Assembly (NCBI GenBank): GCA_022548915.1
Contig: JAKZES010000023.1
Location: forward strand, 1-64,000
From: Verrucomicrobiaceae bacterium E54
GTDB lineage: Bacteria; Verrucomicrobiota; Verrucomicrobiia; Verrucomicrobiales; Akkermansiaceae
Reading direction: 5' to 3'
DNA length: 64,000 nt
Shown here: positions 39,241-47,654 of the stretch, piece by piece
Numbering within the stretch: position 1 is the stretch's first letter
Layout of the letters: each line of letters starts with the position of its first letter
Translations under genes and position numbers: made by a program
Notes under the pieces: model-generated
The model's input: only the letters and a program-made list of their open reading frames with translations
What the model was told of the DNA's origin: nothing
Databases searched by the model: none

Positions 39241-39301
39241 TGGGAAAGTGCTGGTCGCCTGAAACGCAGTACGACGGCGGCTGGATTCCGCAGCCGCCGC
39301 C

Positions 39302-39919
39302 TCAGTAGCCGCGCCAGAAGAGGAAGGCGCAGGCGAGGGTGGCCGCACCGTAGGCGAGGCCGCCGAGGCTGAGCAGGCGCCAGCGGGAGTCGCTGGCGGT
39401 GGCCCAGGTGACCGCGTCGCGGAACAGGTAGGGCATGCCGACCCAGTAGAGCGACTTGACGATCAGGATGTAGGCGAAGATGGGCACCAGCAGCCGGCTG
39501 GTGGGATCCTTCTGGAAGGCGGATTCGAGCAGCGGCGCGGCGACCATCAGGCCGAGCAGGCCGAGCGCCCGGACGGCGAGGAATTCCTTCACCGCCAGCG
39601 AGACCAGCACGATGGACACGGGCACGGCGATCTTGAGGATGGGCTTGAGCGCGTTGAACTGGTCGCCGAGGTCCATCGCCAGCGAGTTGAGCAGGCCGGG
39701 ACCCGGTTGGGCGACGATGAGCCAGAACCAGATAAGGCCGACCCCGAGGATGATCTGCCCGAGCCGGTCGTTGCGGGGGAAGCGCCTGAGGAAGCGCTGC
39801 ACCTCCGGCCCTTTCACCAGCATCACGAGGTGGAGGGCGACCAGCCACAATCCGAGGGCGATGCCGGTGTGGAACAACGGCAGCTTCTCGTAGGCGTGCA
39901 TTGACTGCGAGGGATCCAT
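39302..39919 (-). CDS. Polytopic membrane protein of unknown function
   Basis: A 205-residue integral membrane protein with about five hydrophobic segments: GIALGLWLVALHLVMLV, IILGVGLIWFWLIVA, IAVPVSIVLVSLAV, LLVPIFAYILIV and LSLGGLAYGAATLACAFLF. The ATG at 39919 (MDPSQSMHAYEK) is chosen because upstream codons are proline-rich shadow. It is third in a minus-strand unit with two other genes of unknown function, 61 bp after the second. No family recognised. Confidence 0.7.
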   Translation of the reverse strand: MDPSQSMHAYEKLPLFHTGIALGLWLVALHLVMLVKGPEVQRFLRRFPRNDRLGQIILGVGLIWFWLIVAQPGPGLLNSLAMDLGDQFNALKPILKIAVPVSIVLVSLAVKEFLAVRALGLLGLMVAAPLLESAFQKDPTSRLLVPIFAYILIVKSLYWVGMPYLFRDAVTWATASDSRWRLLSLGGLAYGAATLACAFLFWRGY

Positions 39920-39940
39920 GCGGGGGAGGGGAGTAGGGGG

Positions 39941-39977
39941 AGGAATGACGAATGACAAATGCCAAATGACGAATGGA
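39941..39977. repeat. Short imperfect tandem repeat AATGACGAATGACAAATG
   Basis: A stretch between two genes of the membrane-protein unit is made of variants of AATGACGA and AATGCCAA. Similar small tandem repeats occur in other gaps of this window, with different unit sequences. Confidence 0.45.
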
Positions 39978-39980
39978 GCG

Positions 39981-40430
39981 TCAGGGATGCGGGGATTGGC
40001 CAGGCGTGAGAGGCCGGATGAGGCAAAGGCCGGCGAAGGTGAACGTCGGGGAGAGGGCCAGCGGGAGGAGGAGGTCGGCGGCGTAGGCACCGTAACGAAC
40101 CAGAAAGAACCAGAAGGATGCGGCGAGAATGATGCTGCACCACCGCAGCAGGCGGGTCAGCAGGCGGCTCACCTCGAGCCATCGAAGCAGGAAGGGGCTG
40201 GCCAGTGAGGTCACCGAAAGCATGAAGAGGGCGCTCACCGCCACCGCGTCGTCGCCGCTGGGGAAGCTTCCGCGGATGAAGGAACCGAGGATTTCCGGGA
40301 AAAGGTCCCTGCCGTCCTCTAGCAGGAAGATGAAGAGGAAGGCCAGCATGCCGCCAACCAGGAAAACCCGGGCCGCCTTGCGATTCGGGCGGTCTCCGGA
40401 TTCGCTGGCAGGGCCACCGTGATCGTTCAC
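39981..40430 (-). CDS. Membrane protein of unknown function, GTG start
   Basis: A 149-residue membrane protein. Its start is set by a GTGA overlap: the GTG at 40430-40428 shares bases with the TGA stop of the upstream gene, a common coupling signal. The N-terminus is polar (NDHGGPASESGDRPNRK) and is followed by about four hydrophobic segments: VFLVGGMLAFLFIFL, AVAVSALFMLSVTSL, WCSIILAASFWFFLV and LLPLALSPTFTFAGL. No motif or family recognised. The unit suggests that its function depends on the gene before it. Confidence 0.65.
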   Translation of the reverse strand: MNDHGGPASESGDRPNRKAARVFLVGGMLAFLFIFLLEDGRDLFPEILGSFIRGSFPSGDDAVAVSALFMLSVTSLASPFLLRWLEVSRLLTRLLRWCSIILAASFWFFLVRYGAYAADLLLPLALSPTFTFAGLCLIRPLTPGQSPHP

Positions 40431-41344
40431 TGCACCGCCTCGATCGCCGTCTCGAGGGTTTCGACCTGGGTGGCCATGACCTGTTCGCGGGCGGCGAGGA
40501 AGCGCCTGGCCTCGGTCTCGTCGAGGAAGGTGCCGATCTCGGTGGCAAGGATTTCGCCGGTCTTGGTCCACTCTTCCTTGAAGCGCTCCAGCGCATCGGG
40601 CTCGGCCATGGCCTTCATGCCCTGGAGCGAGTTCCAATCGATCCCGCCTGCCGCCTTGCGCGCCCGGTGCATGGCTTCGATCAGCTTCAGTTCCTTCTCA
40701 AGCTCGAGCACGACTCCCGGCTCGGTGACGCCTTCCGCGGTCTCGACGGGCTGATCCATCACCGGGGCGATCTGGGACAGCAGCTCGCGCTCCGGCTGCA
40801 TCAGGTCGTAGGCGACGTAGGTTTCGAAATCATCCTCGTTCCCGAGAAAGGTCCGGATGCGGTCCTGGGTCATCGAGTCGATGTCCTCCATCGATTGCCC
40901 GATGCTGAGGCGGTCTTCGGGCAGGGCGTCGATCCACTGTCCGGCAAGTTGCTGCTTTTCCAGCCGACGGGATGCCATGAGGTCCTCGAAATAGGCGCGC
41001 TCGCGGTTGGTCAGGTTGAGGGCGTAGTGGAGGTGGGAGTAGGGGCTCAGCGCGATCTCGCGGATGCGGTCCTCTTCCGGAGCGGGGTAGTTTTCCGGCA
41101 CCGTGCGCAGGCCTGGAACCGGCGGCGGAGCGGTGGGCTCGACCTCGGGTTCGATGGCGGGTTCGACGGGATCCTCGCCCTCGGCCGGTTCCACGACGAG
41201 GGGCGGGGCCTTGTCCGGCACCCGAGGCGGCAGGGCCCGCAGGCCGGTGATCTCGTCCTGCAGCTTCTTGATGCGGGTTTCCTCGATGACAACGGTGGCG
41301 AGGACCGCGATGACGATGGCGGAGATGGCGACGGCGGGCTTCAT
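40427..41344 (-). CDS. Membrane-anchored coiled-coil protein of unknown function
   Basis: A 305-residue protein with one N-terminal membrane anchor (AVAISAIVIAVLATVVI) followed by a short coiled coil (RIKKLQDEITGL), a Pro/Glu-rich linker (about 35-75) and a soluble helical domain rich in charged residues (ERAYFEDLMASRRLEKQQ). Either ATG at 41344 (MKPAVAI) or an in-frame ATG at 41374 can start it; the former places the anchor closest to the N-terminus. It is first in a three-gene minus-strand unit and overlaps the next gene by GTGA. No family recognised. Confidence 0.7.
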   Translation of the reverse strand: MKPAVAISAIVIAVLATVVIEETRIKKLQDEITGLRALPPRVPDKAPPLVVEPAEGEDPVEPAIEPEVEPTAPPPVPGLRTVPENYPAPEEDRIREIALSPYSHLHYALNLTNRERAYFEDLMASRRLEKQQLAGQWIDALPEDRLSIGQSMEDIDSMTQDRIRTFLGNEDDFETYVAYDLMQPERELLSQIAPVMDQPVETAEGVTEPGVVLELEKELKLIEAMHRARKAAGGIDWNSLQGMKAMAEPDALERFKEEWTKTGEILATEIGTFLDETEARRFLAAREQVMATQVETLETAIEAVQ

Positions 41345-41499
41345 GAGGGAGGTGTTGCCAGCATGGGCAATCATCGGCCGGAGGGCAAGGCGGCGGGTGA
41401 GGGGGGGAGCGCCGGCGTCCCGCCGGCATCGTCGGGCGTCCCGCCCGGCGGCGGGGCTTGTGTTTCCGACGGGGTGGGAGGATGTTGGAGGCGGTGAAA

Positions 41500-42231
41500 A
41501 TGCTGGAACAGCCGCCGCCGGGCCCGGACGATCTGCGGGAGCTGCCGCCGAGAGGGTGGCGGGGGATGTCGCCGCGGCAGTTCTGGGGGATGTGTGTGGT
41601 CGGGGGCGTAGTGCTTTTGCTGGCACCAATGGTGGCCGCGCCGATGATCCTTCGTTCCTCCAAGGCGGCGGCTCGCACAGAGACCATCAACAACGCCAAG
41701 CAGCTTGGGCTCGCGTTGCTGGAGTTCGAACGGGATTTCGGTACCTACCCTTCCGACAAGACGATTGCTGCGGTCATTAAGGCGACTGGAGCCACGCTCG
41801 ATTACACCGATGGCAGCTCGAATGCGATGTTCCGTCAGTTGATTGCCTATGGGATTCAGTCGGAAGATATTTTCTACTGTTTGCACCCGGAAGGCACGGT
41901 CCGGCCGGACAATGACATTTTCGGCCGGGATGCGTTGGAAGCGAGGGAGGTGGGGTTCAGCTACGTGGTGGGTCTGAAGACCTCGGGAGATCCCGACACA
42001 CCGGTGCTCCTGACGCCGATGAAAACCACGAGCTACGATCGTTGCTGGAGGGAGAAGGAGTATCGGGAGAGTGCGGTGGTACTGTGGCTGGATCATTCGG
42101 TGAGCCTGGCTCCGGTCCGACCCCTGGATGATAAGGCAGTGAATTCTGGCGGCGTCCCCATCCTCGATGCCGCCCAACCCTACTTCGGGGGCAAGTGGCC
42201 GGACATCCGGCATCCGAAGATGGGGCCGTAG
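41500..42231 (+). CDS. Membrane-anchored pseudopilin-like protein
   Basis: A 243-residue protein with a single span (FWGMCVVGGVVLLLAPMVAA, about residues 30-49). After the span comes a prepilin-like helix start: NAKQLGLALLEFERDFGTYP, as in type II pseudopilins of Planctomycetes and Verrucomicrobia, but without a GFTLIE leader. The ATG at 41500 has GGAGG eight bases before it, one of the few good ribosome sites here; an upstream ATG at 41482 is possible. A related protein is encoded at 56900-57610, with the matching NMKMVGLSLLEFDQEFGGFP. Role unknown; involvement in a cell-envelope or secretion-related scaffold is a guess. Confidence 0.7.
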   Translation: MLEQPPPGPDDLRELPPRGWRGMSPRQFWGMCVVGGVVLLLAPMVAAPMILRSSKAAARTETINNAKQLGLALLEFERDFGTYPSDKTIAAVIKATGATLDYTDGSSNAMFRQLIAYGIQSEDIFYCLHPEGTVRPDNDIFGRDALEAREVGFSYVVGLKTSGDPDTPVLLTPMKTTSYDRCWREKEYRESAVVLWLDHSVSLAPVRPLDDKAVNSGGVPILDAAQPYFGGKWPDIRHPKMGP

Positions 42232-42449
42232 GAGTGGCGCTCTGCGAGCGCCATGCCGGGGCTTGGCGGCTTTCAGCCGCGTGGGAGAGCGCCGGGTGCT
42301 TGGACGGCCCCAAGGAACACTCGAGCACTCAGGGGAATCTCCGTGATCGGAATCGAAGTCGGCATTCGGAGCGCTTTGAACACTCCCTGCCCAAAGAAGC
42401 GACCGGAGGTCGCCGCGCCCCGGCATGGCACTCGCAGAGCGCCACTCCT
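42230..42449. repeat. REP-like 33-bp inverted repeat
   Basis: Two 33-base arms at 42230-42262 and 42417-42449 are reverse complements at 32 of 33 positions, separated by 154 bp. Each arm also contains an inner palindrome (GGCGCTCTGCGAGCGCC). Overlaps the ends of the genes on both sides. No coding region lies between the arms. Confidence 0.75.
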
Positions 42450-43818
42450 ACACCACTTCCCCGTAGAGGGTGAAGCCGGTGGTTTCCTCGACGCGGATGT
42501 CGATCAGTTGGCCGGTGAGCTTGTGCGGGTCGCCTTCGAAGATGAGGATCTTGTTCTGGCTGGTCCGGCCGCTCATGCGGGCCTTGTTGGTCTTGCTCGG
42601 GCCCTCGCAGAGCACCCGCTGGATGCTGCCGACGAGGGCTTCGTTTTTGGCGACAGCGTACTTGTTGACCACCGTCAGCAAGCGCTGGTTGCGCTCTTCC
42701 TTCTCGCGCTCGGGGAGTTGGTCCTCCATCTCGGCGGCCGGGGTGTCCTTGCGCTTCGAGTAGCGGAAGACAAACGCGTTGTCGAAACGCAGCTGCTCAC
42801 AGGTGTCGATGGTGGCCTGAAAGTCCTCCTCGGTCTCACCGGGGAAGCCGACGATGATGTCGGTGGTGATGGCGAGGTCCTCGCGGGCGGCGCGCATCTT
42901 CTCGCAGATCTCGACGAACTTCGCGTGCTTGTACGGCCGCCGCATCGCGCGCAGGATGCGGTCGCTGCCACTCTGCATCGGGAAGTGGATGTGCGAGCAG
43001 AGCTTGGGGAGGTAGGTGAAGGCGGCGACGAGGTCGTCGCGGTAACCGATGGGGTGCGGAGAGGTGAAGCGGATGCGCTCGATGCCCTCGACCTCGTGCA
43101 CGGCCTCGAGGAGCTGGACGAAGGGCGACTTGCCGTCGATCTTCTCGAACTCGGTGCGGCCGTAGAGGTTCACGATCTGGCCGAGCAGGGTGACCTCGCG
43201 CACGCCGTGGTCGGCGAGGCGTTTCACCTCCTCGACGATCTCGGGAATCGGGCGCCCGCGTTCCTTGCCGCGGGTGTCCGGGACGATGCAGAACGAGCAG
43301 CGCATGTTGCAGCCCTGCATGATGGAGACGAAGGCGGTGGCCTGGTGCTCCTGCGGGACGTGATCGCGGATGGTGTTCTGCGAGCCGTCCTCCTCGTCGA
43401 TGTCACAGACGTGGTCGCCGAGGAGCGACAGCGCGGGGTCGTCCATGCGGCGCTCGAGGCGGCGCGACAGGATGCCGTCGACGTATTCGAAGACCTTGTG
43501 GTACTTCTGGGTGCCGACGACCACGTCGAGGTGGGGCACCCGCTCGAAGAGTTCCTCGCCGCGGCTCTGGGCCATGCAGCCCATGAAGCCGTAAACGACG
43601 TGGGGGCGGTTCTCGCGGTAGGCCCCCATCAGGCCCATCTTTCCGAGAGCCTTCTGCTCGGCCTGGTCGCGCACCGAGCAGGTGTTGACGAGGATGGCGT
43701 CGGCTTCGGTTTCCTGATCGGTCACCGTGTAGCCGCCTTCCTGAAACATCCGGGCCACCTGTTCGGAGTCCCGGGAGTTCATCTGGCAGCCATAGGTGCG
43801 GATGTGGACCTTGGGCAT
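42448..43818 (-). CDS. miaB: tRNA-2-methylthio-N6-dimethylallyladenosine synthase MiaB
   Basis: A 456-residue radical-SAM methylthiotransferase that modifies A37 of tRNAs. The UPF0004 domain begins RTYGCQMNSRDSEQ and holds the cysteines of the auxiliary cluster (YGC, NTCSVRDQ, GCMAQ). The radical-SAM CNMRCSFC (near residue 169) is followed by PDTRGKERGRP, which separates MiaB from RimO and MtaB, and DIIVGFPGETEEDFQ. A TRAM domain ends the protein. The ATG at 43818 (MPKVHIRTYGC) matches the usual N-terminus; the longer upstream frame crosses a repeat-rich intergenic stretch and is not coding. Confidence 0.95.
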   Translation of the reverse strand: MPKVHIRTYGCQMNSRDSEQVARMFQEGGYTVTDQETEADAILVNTCSVRDQAEQKALGKMGLMGAYRENRPHVVYGFMGCMAQSRGEELFERVPHLDVVVGTQKYHKVFEYVDGILSRRLERRMDDPALSLLGDHVCDIDEEDGSQNTIRDHVPQEHQATAFVSIMQGCNMRCSFCIVPDTRGKERGRPIPEIVEEVKRLADHGVREVTLLGQIVNLYGRTEFEKIDGKSPFVQLLEAVHEVEGIERIRFTSPHPIGYRDDLVAAFTYLPKLCSHIHFPMQSGSDRILRAMRRPYKHAKFVEICEKMRAAREDLAITTDIIVGFPGETEEDFQATIDTCEQLRFDNAFVFRYSKRKDTPAAEMEDQLPEREKEERNQRLLTVVNKYAVAKNEALVGSIQRVLCEGPSKTNKARMSGRTSQNKILIFEGDPHKLTGQLIDIRVEETTGFTLYGEVV

Positions 43819-43977
43819 CGGGCGCAAAGCACTAGCCGGGGGCGGGCGATGTTCAATGGCAAAAGTTCTGCCGCCCTTCGGGCGGAGACAGAAGACCTTG
43901 GGACGGAGGACGCAAGACTGATGGATGGAAGATGGAAGATGGAGGATGGAAAAAGAGCCGTGCCGTCGATTCTTACT

Positions 43978-44010
43978 TTGGAACTTGGCCCTTCGAACTT
44001 GGAACTTGGG
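43978..44010. repeat. Short tandem repeat TTGGAACTTGG
   Basis: Three imperfect copies of a TTGGAACTTGG/CTTCGAACTTGG unit. The same motif in the opposite orientation occurs at 55851-55884. It lies between the divergent miaB and lipoprotein genes. The stretch before it (43920-43950) consists of GATGGAA units. Confidence 0.6.
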
Positions 44011-44036
44011 TTTGACGGGATGGATCGGCGGGTCGA

Positions 44037-44843
44037 ATGCGTGCCATGAAGGCAATTCTGGCTCTCCCGCTCGCAGCACTGCTCGTTTCCTGCTCGTCGC
44101 TGACGGTCCCGGGCACCGCTCCGGCGGTCGGCGATGCGGCGAAGGCGCGGGCCGTGCTGAAGGCCTCCGCCGACGCGACGGGTGATGCCTGGCAGAGCTA
44201 CCGCAAGGTGACGGTCTCCTACGACGGTGAATGGACCGGGATCGTGAAACGGATTCAGCCGGACCTTGTGGATGCGGAATTCCGCAAGGCCTCGGTGGAA
44301 ACCTACGACACCCGCCGGGAGTCGGTCGATCAGGTCCACACCGGCCCGGGCGGCGAGAAAACGGTGAAGCGGACCCGGGACGACGTGGTGGTGGCCTACA
44401 ATGGCGACAGGATCGGCAATGAATCGCGTCGCGACGCCTCGGCGCTGGTGGCCGATGCCTACACGGCCTTCCTTTTCGGCTCCTCGTGGCTCCTGGACAA
44501 GGGTGAGGCGCTTGAGCTCGTCGGGACGGAGACGATCGACGGCGAGGTCTGCGACGGGGTGCAGGGCCGGTTGCGTCCGGGCTTCGGTTTCTCGGAGGAG
44601 GACCGGTTCATCGCGTGGATCGGCCGCGACAGCCGTCTGATGCGGCGCCTGCAGTTCACCATCGAGGGGCTGGAGAGCACGCGGGGCGCGGATGTGGACG
44701 TGACCTTCTCCGGGCACTGGAAGGCGGCGGACGGCTCGGTCTGGCCGGGGCGCTTCGTCGAGTACGTGCACCGCCCGCTCTTCGTAAAGGCCCACGACTG
44801 GCGGCTCGAGAGGCTGAGCGTGGATGGACGAAAGCTGCGCTAG
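44037..44843 (+). CDS. Lipoprotein of unknown function
   Basis: A 268-residue lipoprotein. The signal peptide has core AILALPLAALL and lipobox VSC near residue 19. The mature part is alternating beta-type with YDGEWTGIVKRIQPDLVDA at its beginning and DVTFSGHWKAADGSVWPGRF near the end, reminiscent of outer-membrane lipoprotein folds of the LolB/LolA type but without clear family signatures. An in-frame ATG 9 bases downstream is equally possible. It is followed by a REP-like element and lepB. Confidence 0.7.
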   Translation: MRAMKAILALPLAALLVSCSSLTVPGTAPAVGDAAKARAVLKASADATGDAWQSYRKVTVSYDGEWTGIVKRIQPDLVDAEFRKASVETYDTRRESVDQVHTGPGGEKTVKRTRDDVVVAYNGDRIGNESRRDASALVADAYTAFLFGSSWLLDKGEALELVGTETIDGEVCDGVQGRLRPGFGFSEEDRFIAWIGRDSRLMRRLQFTIEGLESTRGADVDVTFSGHWKAADGSVWPGRFVEYVHRPLFVKAHDWRLERLSVDGRKLR

Positions 44844-44855
44844 GGCGATCGGGCT

Positions 44856-44999
44856 GTGGCGCAAAGCGATGCTTTGCGAGTCGATCCACGGGGCTCTGTC
44901 CCGTGGCGGGTGGTCCAGGTGGTCACGTGCCCGCTCGCGGGCCTCGACAGGGTAAAGCATCGCTTTACCCAACGCCCGCAAAGCATCGCTTTGCGCCAC
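44856..44999. repeat. REP-like perfect 23-bp inverted repeat with inner hairpin
   Basis: The arms at 44856-44878 and 44977-44999 are perfect reverse complements over 23 bases (GTGGCGCAAAGCGATGCTTTG and two more). Each arm is itself palindromic (GCAAAGC-GAT-GCTTTGC), and a further 9-bp hairpin, GGGTAAAGC-ATC-GCTTTACCC, lies at 44950-44970. The arrangement is typical of REP/BIME-like elements. Confidence 0.8.
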
Positions 45000-45040
45000 G
45001 GGGCTTGCATGGTCGGGCCGGTCCGTCGATGCTCCGCCGC

Positions 45041-46276
45041 ATGTTCGATTTTCTGAAGCCTCGCTGGAAAAAAGAAGCGAAGCACCTGGTCAAAGGGGCG
45101 AAGAAATACGTCCACTACAAGCGGGACCTGCTCGACGACGCCAGGATCGCGGAGATCGAGTCGCGCCGGGATGACCTCAAGAACGCGATCAAGGCCGGTG
45201 ACAAGAAGACCGTGGACGAGGCCGGCAAGCAGCTTCGGGCGACCTGTGAGAAGGCCCTGCCCCGGGCGCCGCAGCAGACCTGGTGGGAGGAGAATGTCGA
45301 GGTGATGTTCGTCGCGCTGGTGATCGCGCTCGGCCTGAGGGCCTATGTGCTCCAGCCGTTCCGGATCCCGACGGGATCGATGCAGCCGACGCTGAACGGG
45401 ATCACCGTCCATCGGGCCGACGACAACTTCGAGAAGCCGTGGTTCGGCAAACGCGCCTTCGAGTACCTCTGGCGGGGCCGGAGCTACAAGACCTACGTCG
45501 CCGAGAACGACATGCAGTTGCGGCGCTACCATCCGGACCAGCCGGGTCGTCCGGCGACCTGGTTCTTGTTCACCCGCACGGCCTTCGACTTCAGCGACGG
45601 CACCACGATCAAGGTGCCGGCCGAGTCCAACGAAGCGACCCGCGTGCTGGTGCAGAACGGCGGGTTGCGGGAGCGCTACAAGGCGGGCGAGACGATTTTC
45701 AACGGTTGGGTCGACAGCGGCGACCTGGTTCTGGTGGACAAGATCTCCTACCACTTTCGCAAGCCGAAGAGGGGCGAGGTGTTCGTGTTCGACACACGGG
45801 GGATTCCGACGAAGGGCCGGGTGGCAGGCAGCCTCGCGGACCAGACCGGCGGCTCGCACTACATCAAGCGCCTTTGCGGCGTGCCGGGTGACAAGCTCCA
45901 GATCGAGGAGCCCCACCTTTATGTGGATGGAAAGATCGCGGACGAGCCGGGCATCGTCCGGGTGATGGAACGCGAGGGCGAGTACGCCAAGTATCCCGAT
46001 GGCCGGGACCGGCCGGGCTACATCCTCGGAGACATCTCGAATCCCAAGATGCAGGCGGCCTACAAGCGGACCGCCGAACTCGTCGGTGCGGACGATGTCT
46101 TCGAGCTGAAGGACACCGACCGGGTGGGCATGCGCGAGTATGCGGCGCTGGGCGACAACACCGCGAACTCCCTCGATTCGCGTTACTGGGGTGCGGTGCA
46201 CGAGTTCAATCTCGCGGGTCCCGGGTGGTTTTCCCTGTGGCCCTTCGGTTCGGGCCACTGGGGCTTCATCAAGTAG
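45041..46276 (+). CDS. lepB: Signal peptidase I
   Basis: A 411-residue signal peptidase I that releases exported proteins from their signal peptides at the outer face of the inner membrane. After a basic cytoplasmic N-terminus (MFDFLKPRWKKEAKHLVKGA) and a helical region, one span lies at about 88-106. The catalytic serine is in RIPTGSMQPTL (near residue 113) and the general base lysine in HYIKRLCGVPGDKL (near 276); GDNTANSLDSRYWG closes the fold. The protein is longer than E. coli LepB because of an insert between these boxes. An ATG at 45029 is an alternative start. The many signal-peptide-bearing proteins in this window would be its substrates. Confidence 0.94.
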   Translation: MFDFLKPRWKKEAKHLVKGAKKYVHYKRDLLDDARIAEIESRRDDLKNAIKAGDKKTVDEAGKQLRATCEKALPRAPQQTWWEENVEVMFVALVIALGLRAYVLQPFRIPTGSMQPTLNGITVHRADDNFEKPWFGKRAFEYLWRGRSYKTYVAENDMQLRRYHPDQPGRPATWFLFTRTAFDFSDGTTIKVPAESNEATRVLVQNGGLRERYKAGETIFNGWVDSGDLVLVDKISYHFRKPKRGEVFVFDTRGIPTKGRVAGSLADQTGGSHYIKRLCGVPGDKLQIEEPHLYVDGKIADEPGIVRVMEREGEYAKYPDGRDRPGYILGDISNPKMQAAYKRTAELVGADDVFELKDTDRVGMREYAALGDNTANSLDSRYWGAVHEFNLAGPGWFSLWPFGSGHWGFIK

Positions 46277-46286
46277 CCCACGACGC

Positions 46287-47126
46287 ATGACCGAAGCTGC
46301 GGCGATCACTCATCAGGCACGGTCGAACCTCGCGTTCGCCCTGCCGATCCTGCCGAAGGAGCGACGCGCCGATGCGAAGGTGTTCTACGCCTTTTGCCGG
46401 GTGGTCGACGACCTGGCCGACGACCTGAATGTGCCGCTCGCGGAGCGCGAGGAGGGATTGGCCGCATGGGAGGAGGGTCTTCATCACGGCTTTGCGGATC
46501 CGGATCCGCTGCAGCGGCAGGTCATGTCCATGGTCGAGCGCTGCGGGATTCCGCCGGACCTGATGAGCGCGGTGGTGGATGGCTGCCGGACGGATTTGAG
46601 ACCCCAGCGCTTCGGGACCTGGGACGACCTTTCGAAATACACCTGGAAGGTCGCGTGCTCGGTGGGTCTGGTCGCGATGCGGGTCTTCGGGGCCGAGGAC
46701 CCGGCGACGGAGCGCTACGCGGTGGCGCTGGGCCACGCCCTGCAGCTCACCAACATCCTGCGGGATGTGGATGAGGACCTGGCGAACGGCGGGCGGATCT
46801 ATCTGCCGCTGGCCGATCTCCAGCGATTCCAGTACACCGAGCGGGACCTGGTGGGCCGGGTCCACGACGGGCGTTTCATGGCCTTGATGGCCTATGAAGC
46901 CGGGCGTGCCGATGCCTTTTATGCCGAAGCCCGGGAAAGCCTTCCCCGCGGGGATCGCCGGGCGATGCTGGCGGCGGAGGTGATGCGGGACATCTACGGC
47001 CGGCTGCTCCAGAAAATGAAGGCCGACGGGTTTCGTGTCTTCGACAAGCGCTACCGGGTTTCCAAGGCGCGAAAGTTGGCGATCTTCTCAAAACACCTTT
47101 TCAAAGCCCGGATGCGGGGTGAATAA
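46287..47126 (+). CDS. Squalene/phytoene synthase family protein
   Basis: A 279-residue trans-isoprenyl diphosphate synthase-like enzyme that joins two prenyl diphosphates head-to-head. The first Asp-rich motif is DDLADD (about residues 41-46), and the second lies in LTNILRDVDEDLANGGRIYLP (about 153-173, quoted in part). Family members make phytoene, presqualene diphosphate (HpnD) or squalene. HpnC/HpnE or crt genes are not adjacent, so the exact product is open; presqualene synthesis for hopanoids is the most frequent role of such short enzymes. It starts 10 bp after lepB. Confidence 0.88.
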   Translation: MTEAAAITHQARSNLAFALPILPKERRADAKVFYAFCRVVDDLADDLNVPLAEREEGLAAWEEGLHHGFADPDPLQRQVMSMVERCGIPPDLMSAVVDGCRTDLRPQRFGTWDDLSKYTWKVACSVGLVAMRVFGAEDPATERYAVALGHALQLTNILRDVDEDLANGGRIYLPLADLQRFQYTERDLVGRVHDGRFMALMAYEAGRADAFYAEARESLPRGDRRAMLAAEVMRDIYGRLLQKMKADGFRVFDKRYRVSKARKLAIFSKHLFKARMRGE

Positions 47127-47154
47127 TATCGCCCAAGCATCGTTTCAACGAGTG

Positions 47155-47601
47155 ATGAAAATGCCAACGGTCACCATGATTTCCCTGGTCGTGCTCGGGC
47201 TCGCGTCCTGCACCTCCTATCAGCAACAAGGGGCCCTGGTGGGCGGGCTGGTGGGAGCGGGAGCGGGGGCGTTGCTCGGCGATGATCACCAGGACGTGAT
47301 TGCCGGGGCTGCCGTGGGAGCGGGCGTTGGCGCCGCCGGTGCGGCGGTCCACGAGAATGAGATGAGGCGCCGGAATGCCGACTACCACGGGAATCCGACA
47401 CCCCGGCAGTATCAGGAACCCGGTCAATCTGCTCCCCAGCCTGAACCGCAGCCCCAGGACTATCCGACCGCCCAGCGGACGACGACTCCGGGCGAAGTGC
47501 TGAGTCCCTACCCGCCGAACAACCGGATCGACGTCTCGGGATTCCGCAGTGGCCAGTTGGTCAAGGATCCGAACACGGGCCAGATCTTCCGGGTTCCTTG
47601 A
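47155..47601 (+). CDS. Glycine-zipper lipoprotein
   Basis: A 148-residue lipoprotein. The signal has core TMISLVVLGLAS and the lipobox cysteine (LASC) near residue 18. A glycine-zipper region follows (GALVGGLVGAGAGALLGDD and GAAVGAGVGAAGAAV), then a Pro/Gln-rich stretch and a C-terminal motif DPNTGQIFRVP. Glycine-zipper lipoproteins associate with the outer membrane. The ATG at 47155 is chosen on the signal peptide; a second ATG lies two codons later. Confidence 0.8.
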   Translation: MKMPTVTMISLVVLGLASCTSYQQQGALVGGLVGAGAGALLGDDHQDVIAGAAVGAGVGAAGAAVHENEMRRRNADYHGNPTPRQYQEPGQSAPQPEPQPQDYPTAQRTTTPGEVLSPYPPNNRIDVSGFRSGQLVKDPNTGQIFRVP

Positions 47602-47654
47602 AGCTGGGAGTTTGAAGCTTGGAGCACGGAGTCGAAGCGCCCTAGGCTGCGCAC

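Noticed and set aside
43819-44079. N-terminal extension of miaB by 87 codons
   Set aside because: It runs through tandem repeats and low-complexity sequence and does not match MiaB; the conserved RTYGCQMN is just after the ATG at 43818.
44615-45040. N-terminal extension of lepB by 142 codons
   Set aside because: It reads through the end of the lipoprotein gene and the REP-like element. Signal peptidase I families begin near the MFDFLKP site.
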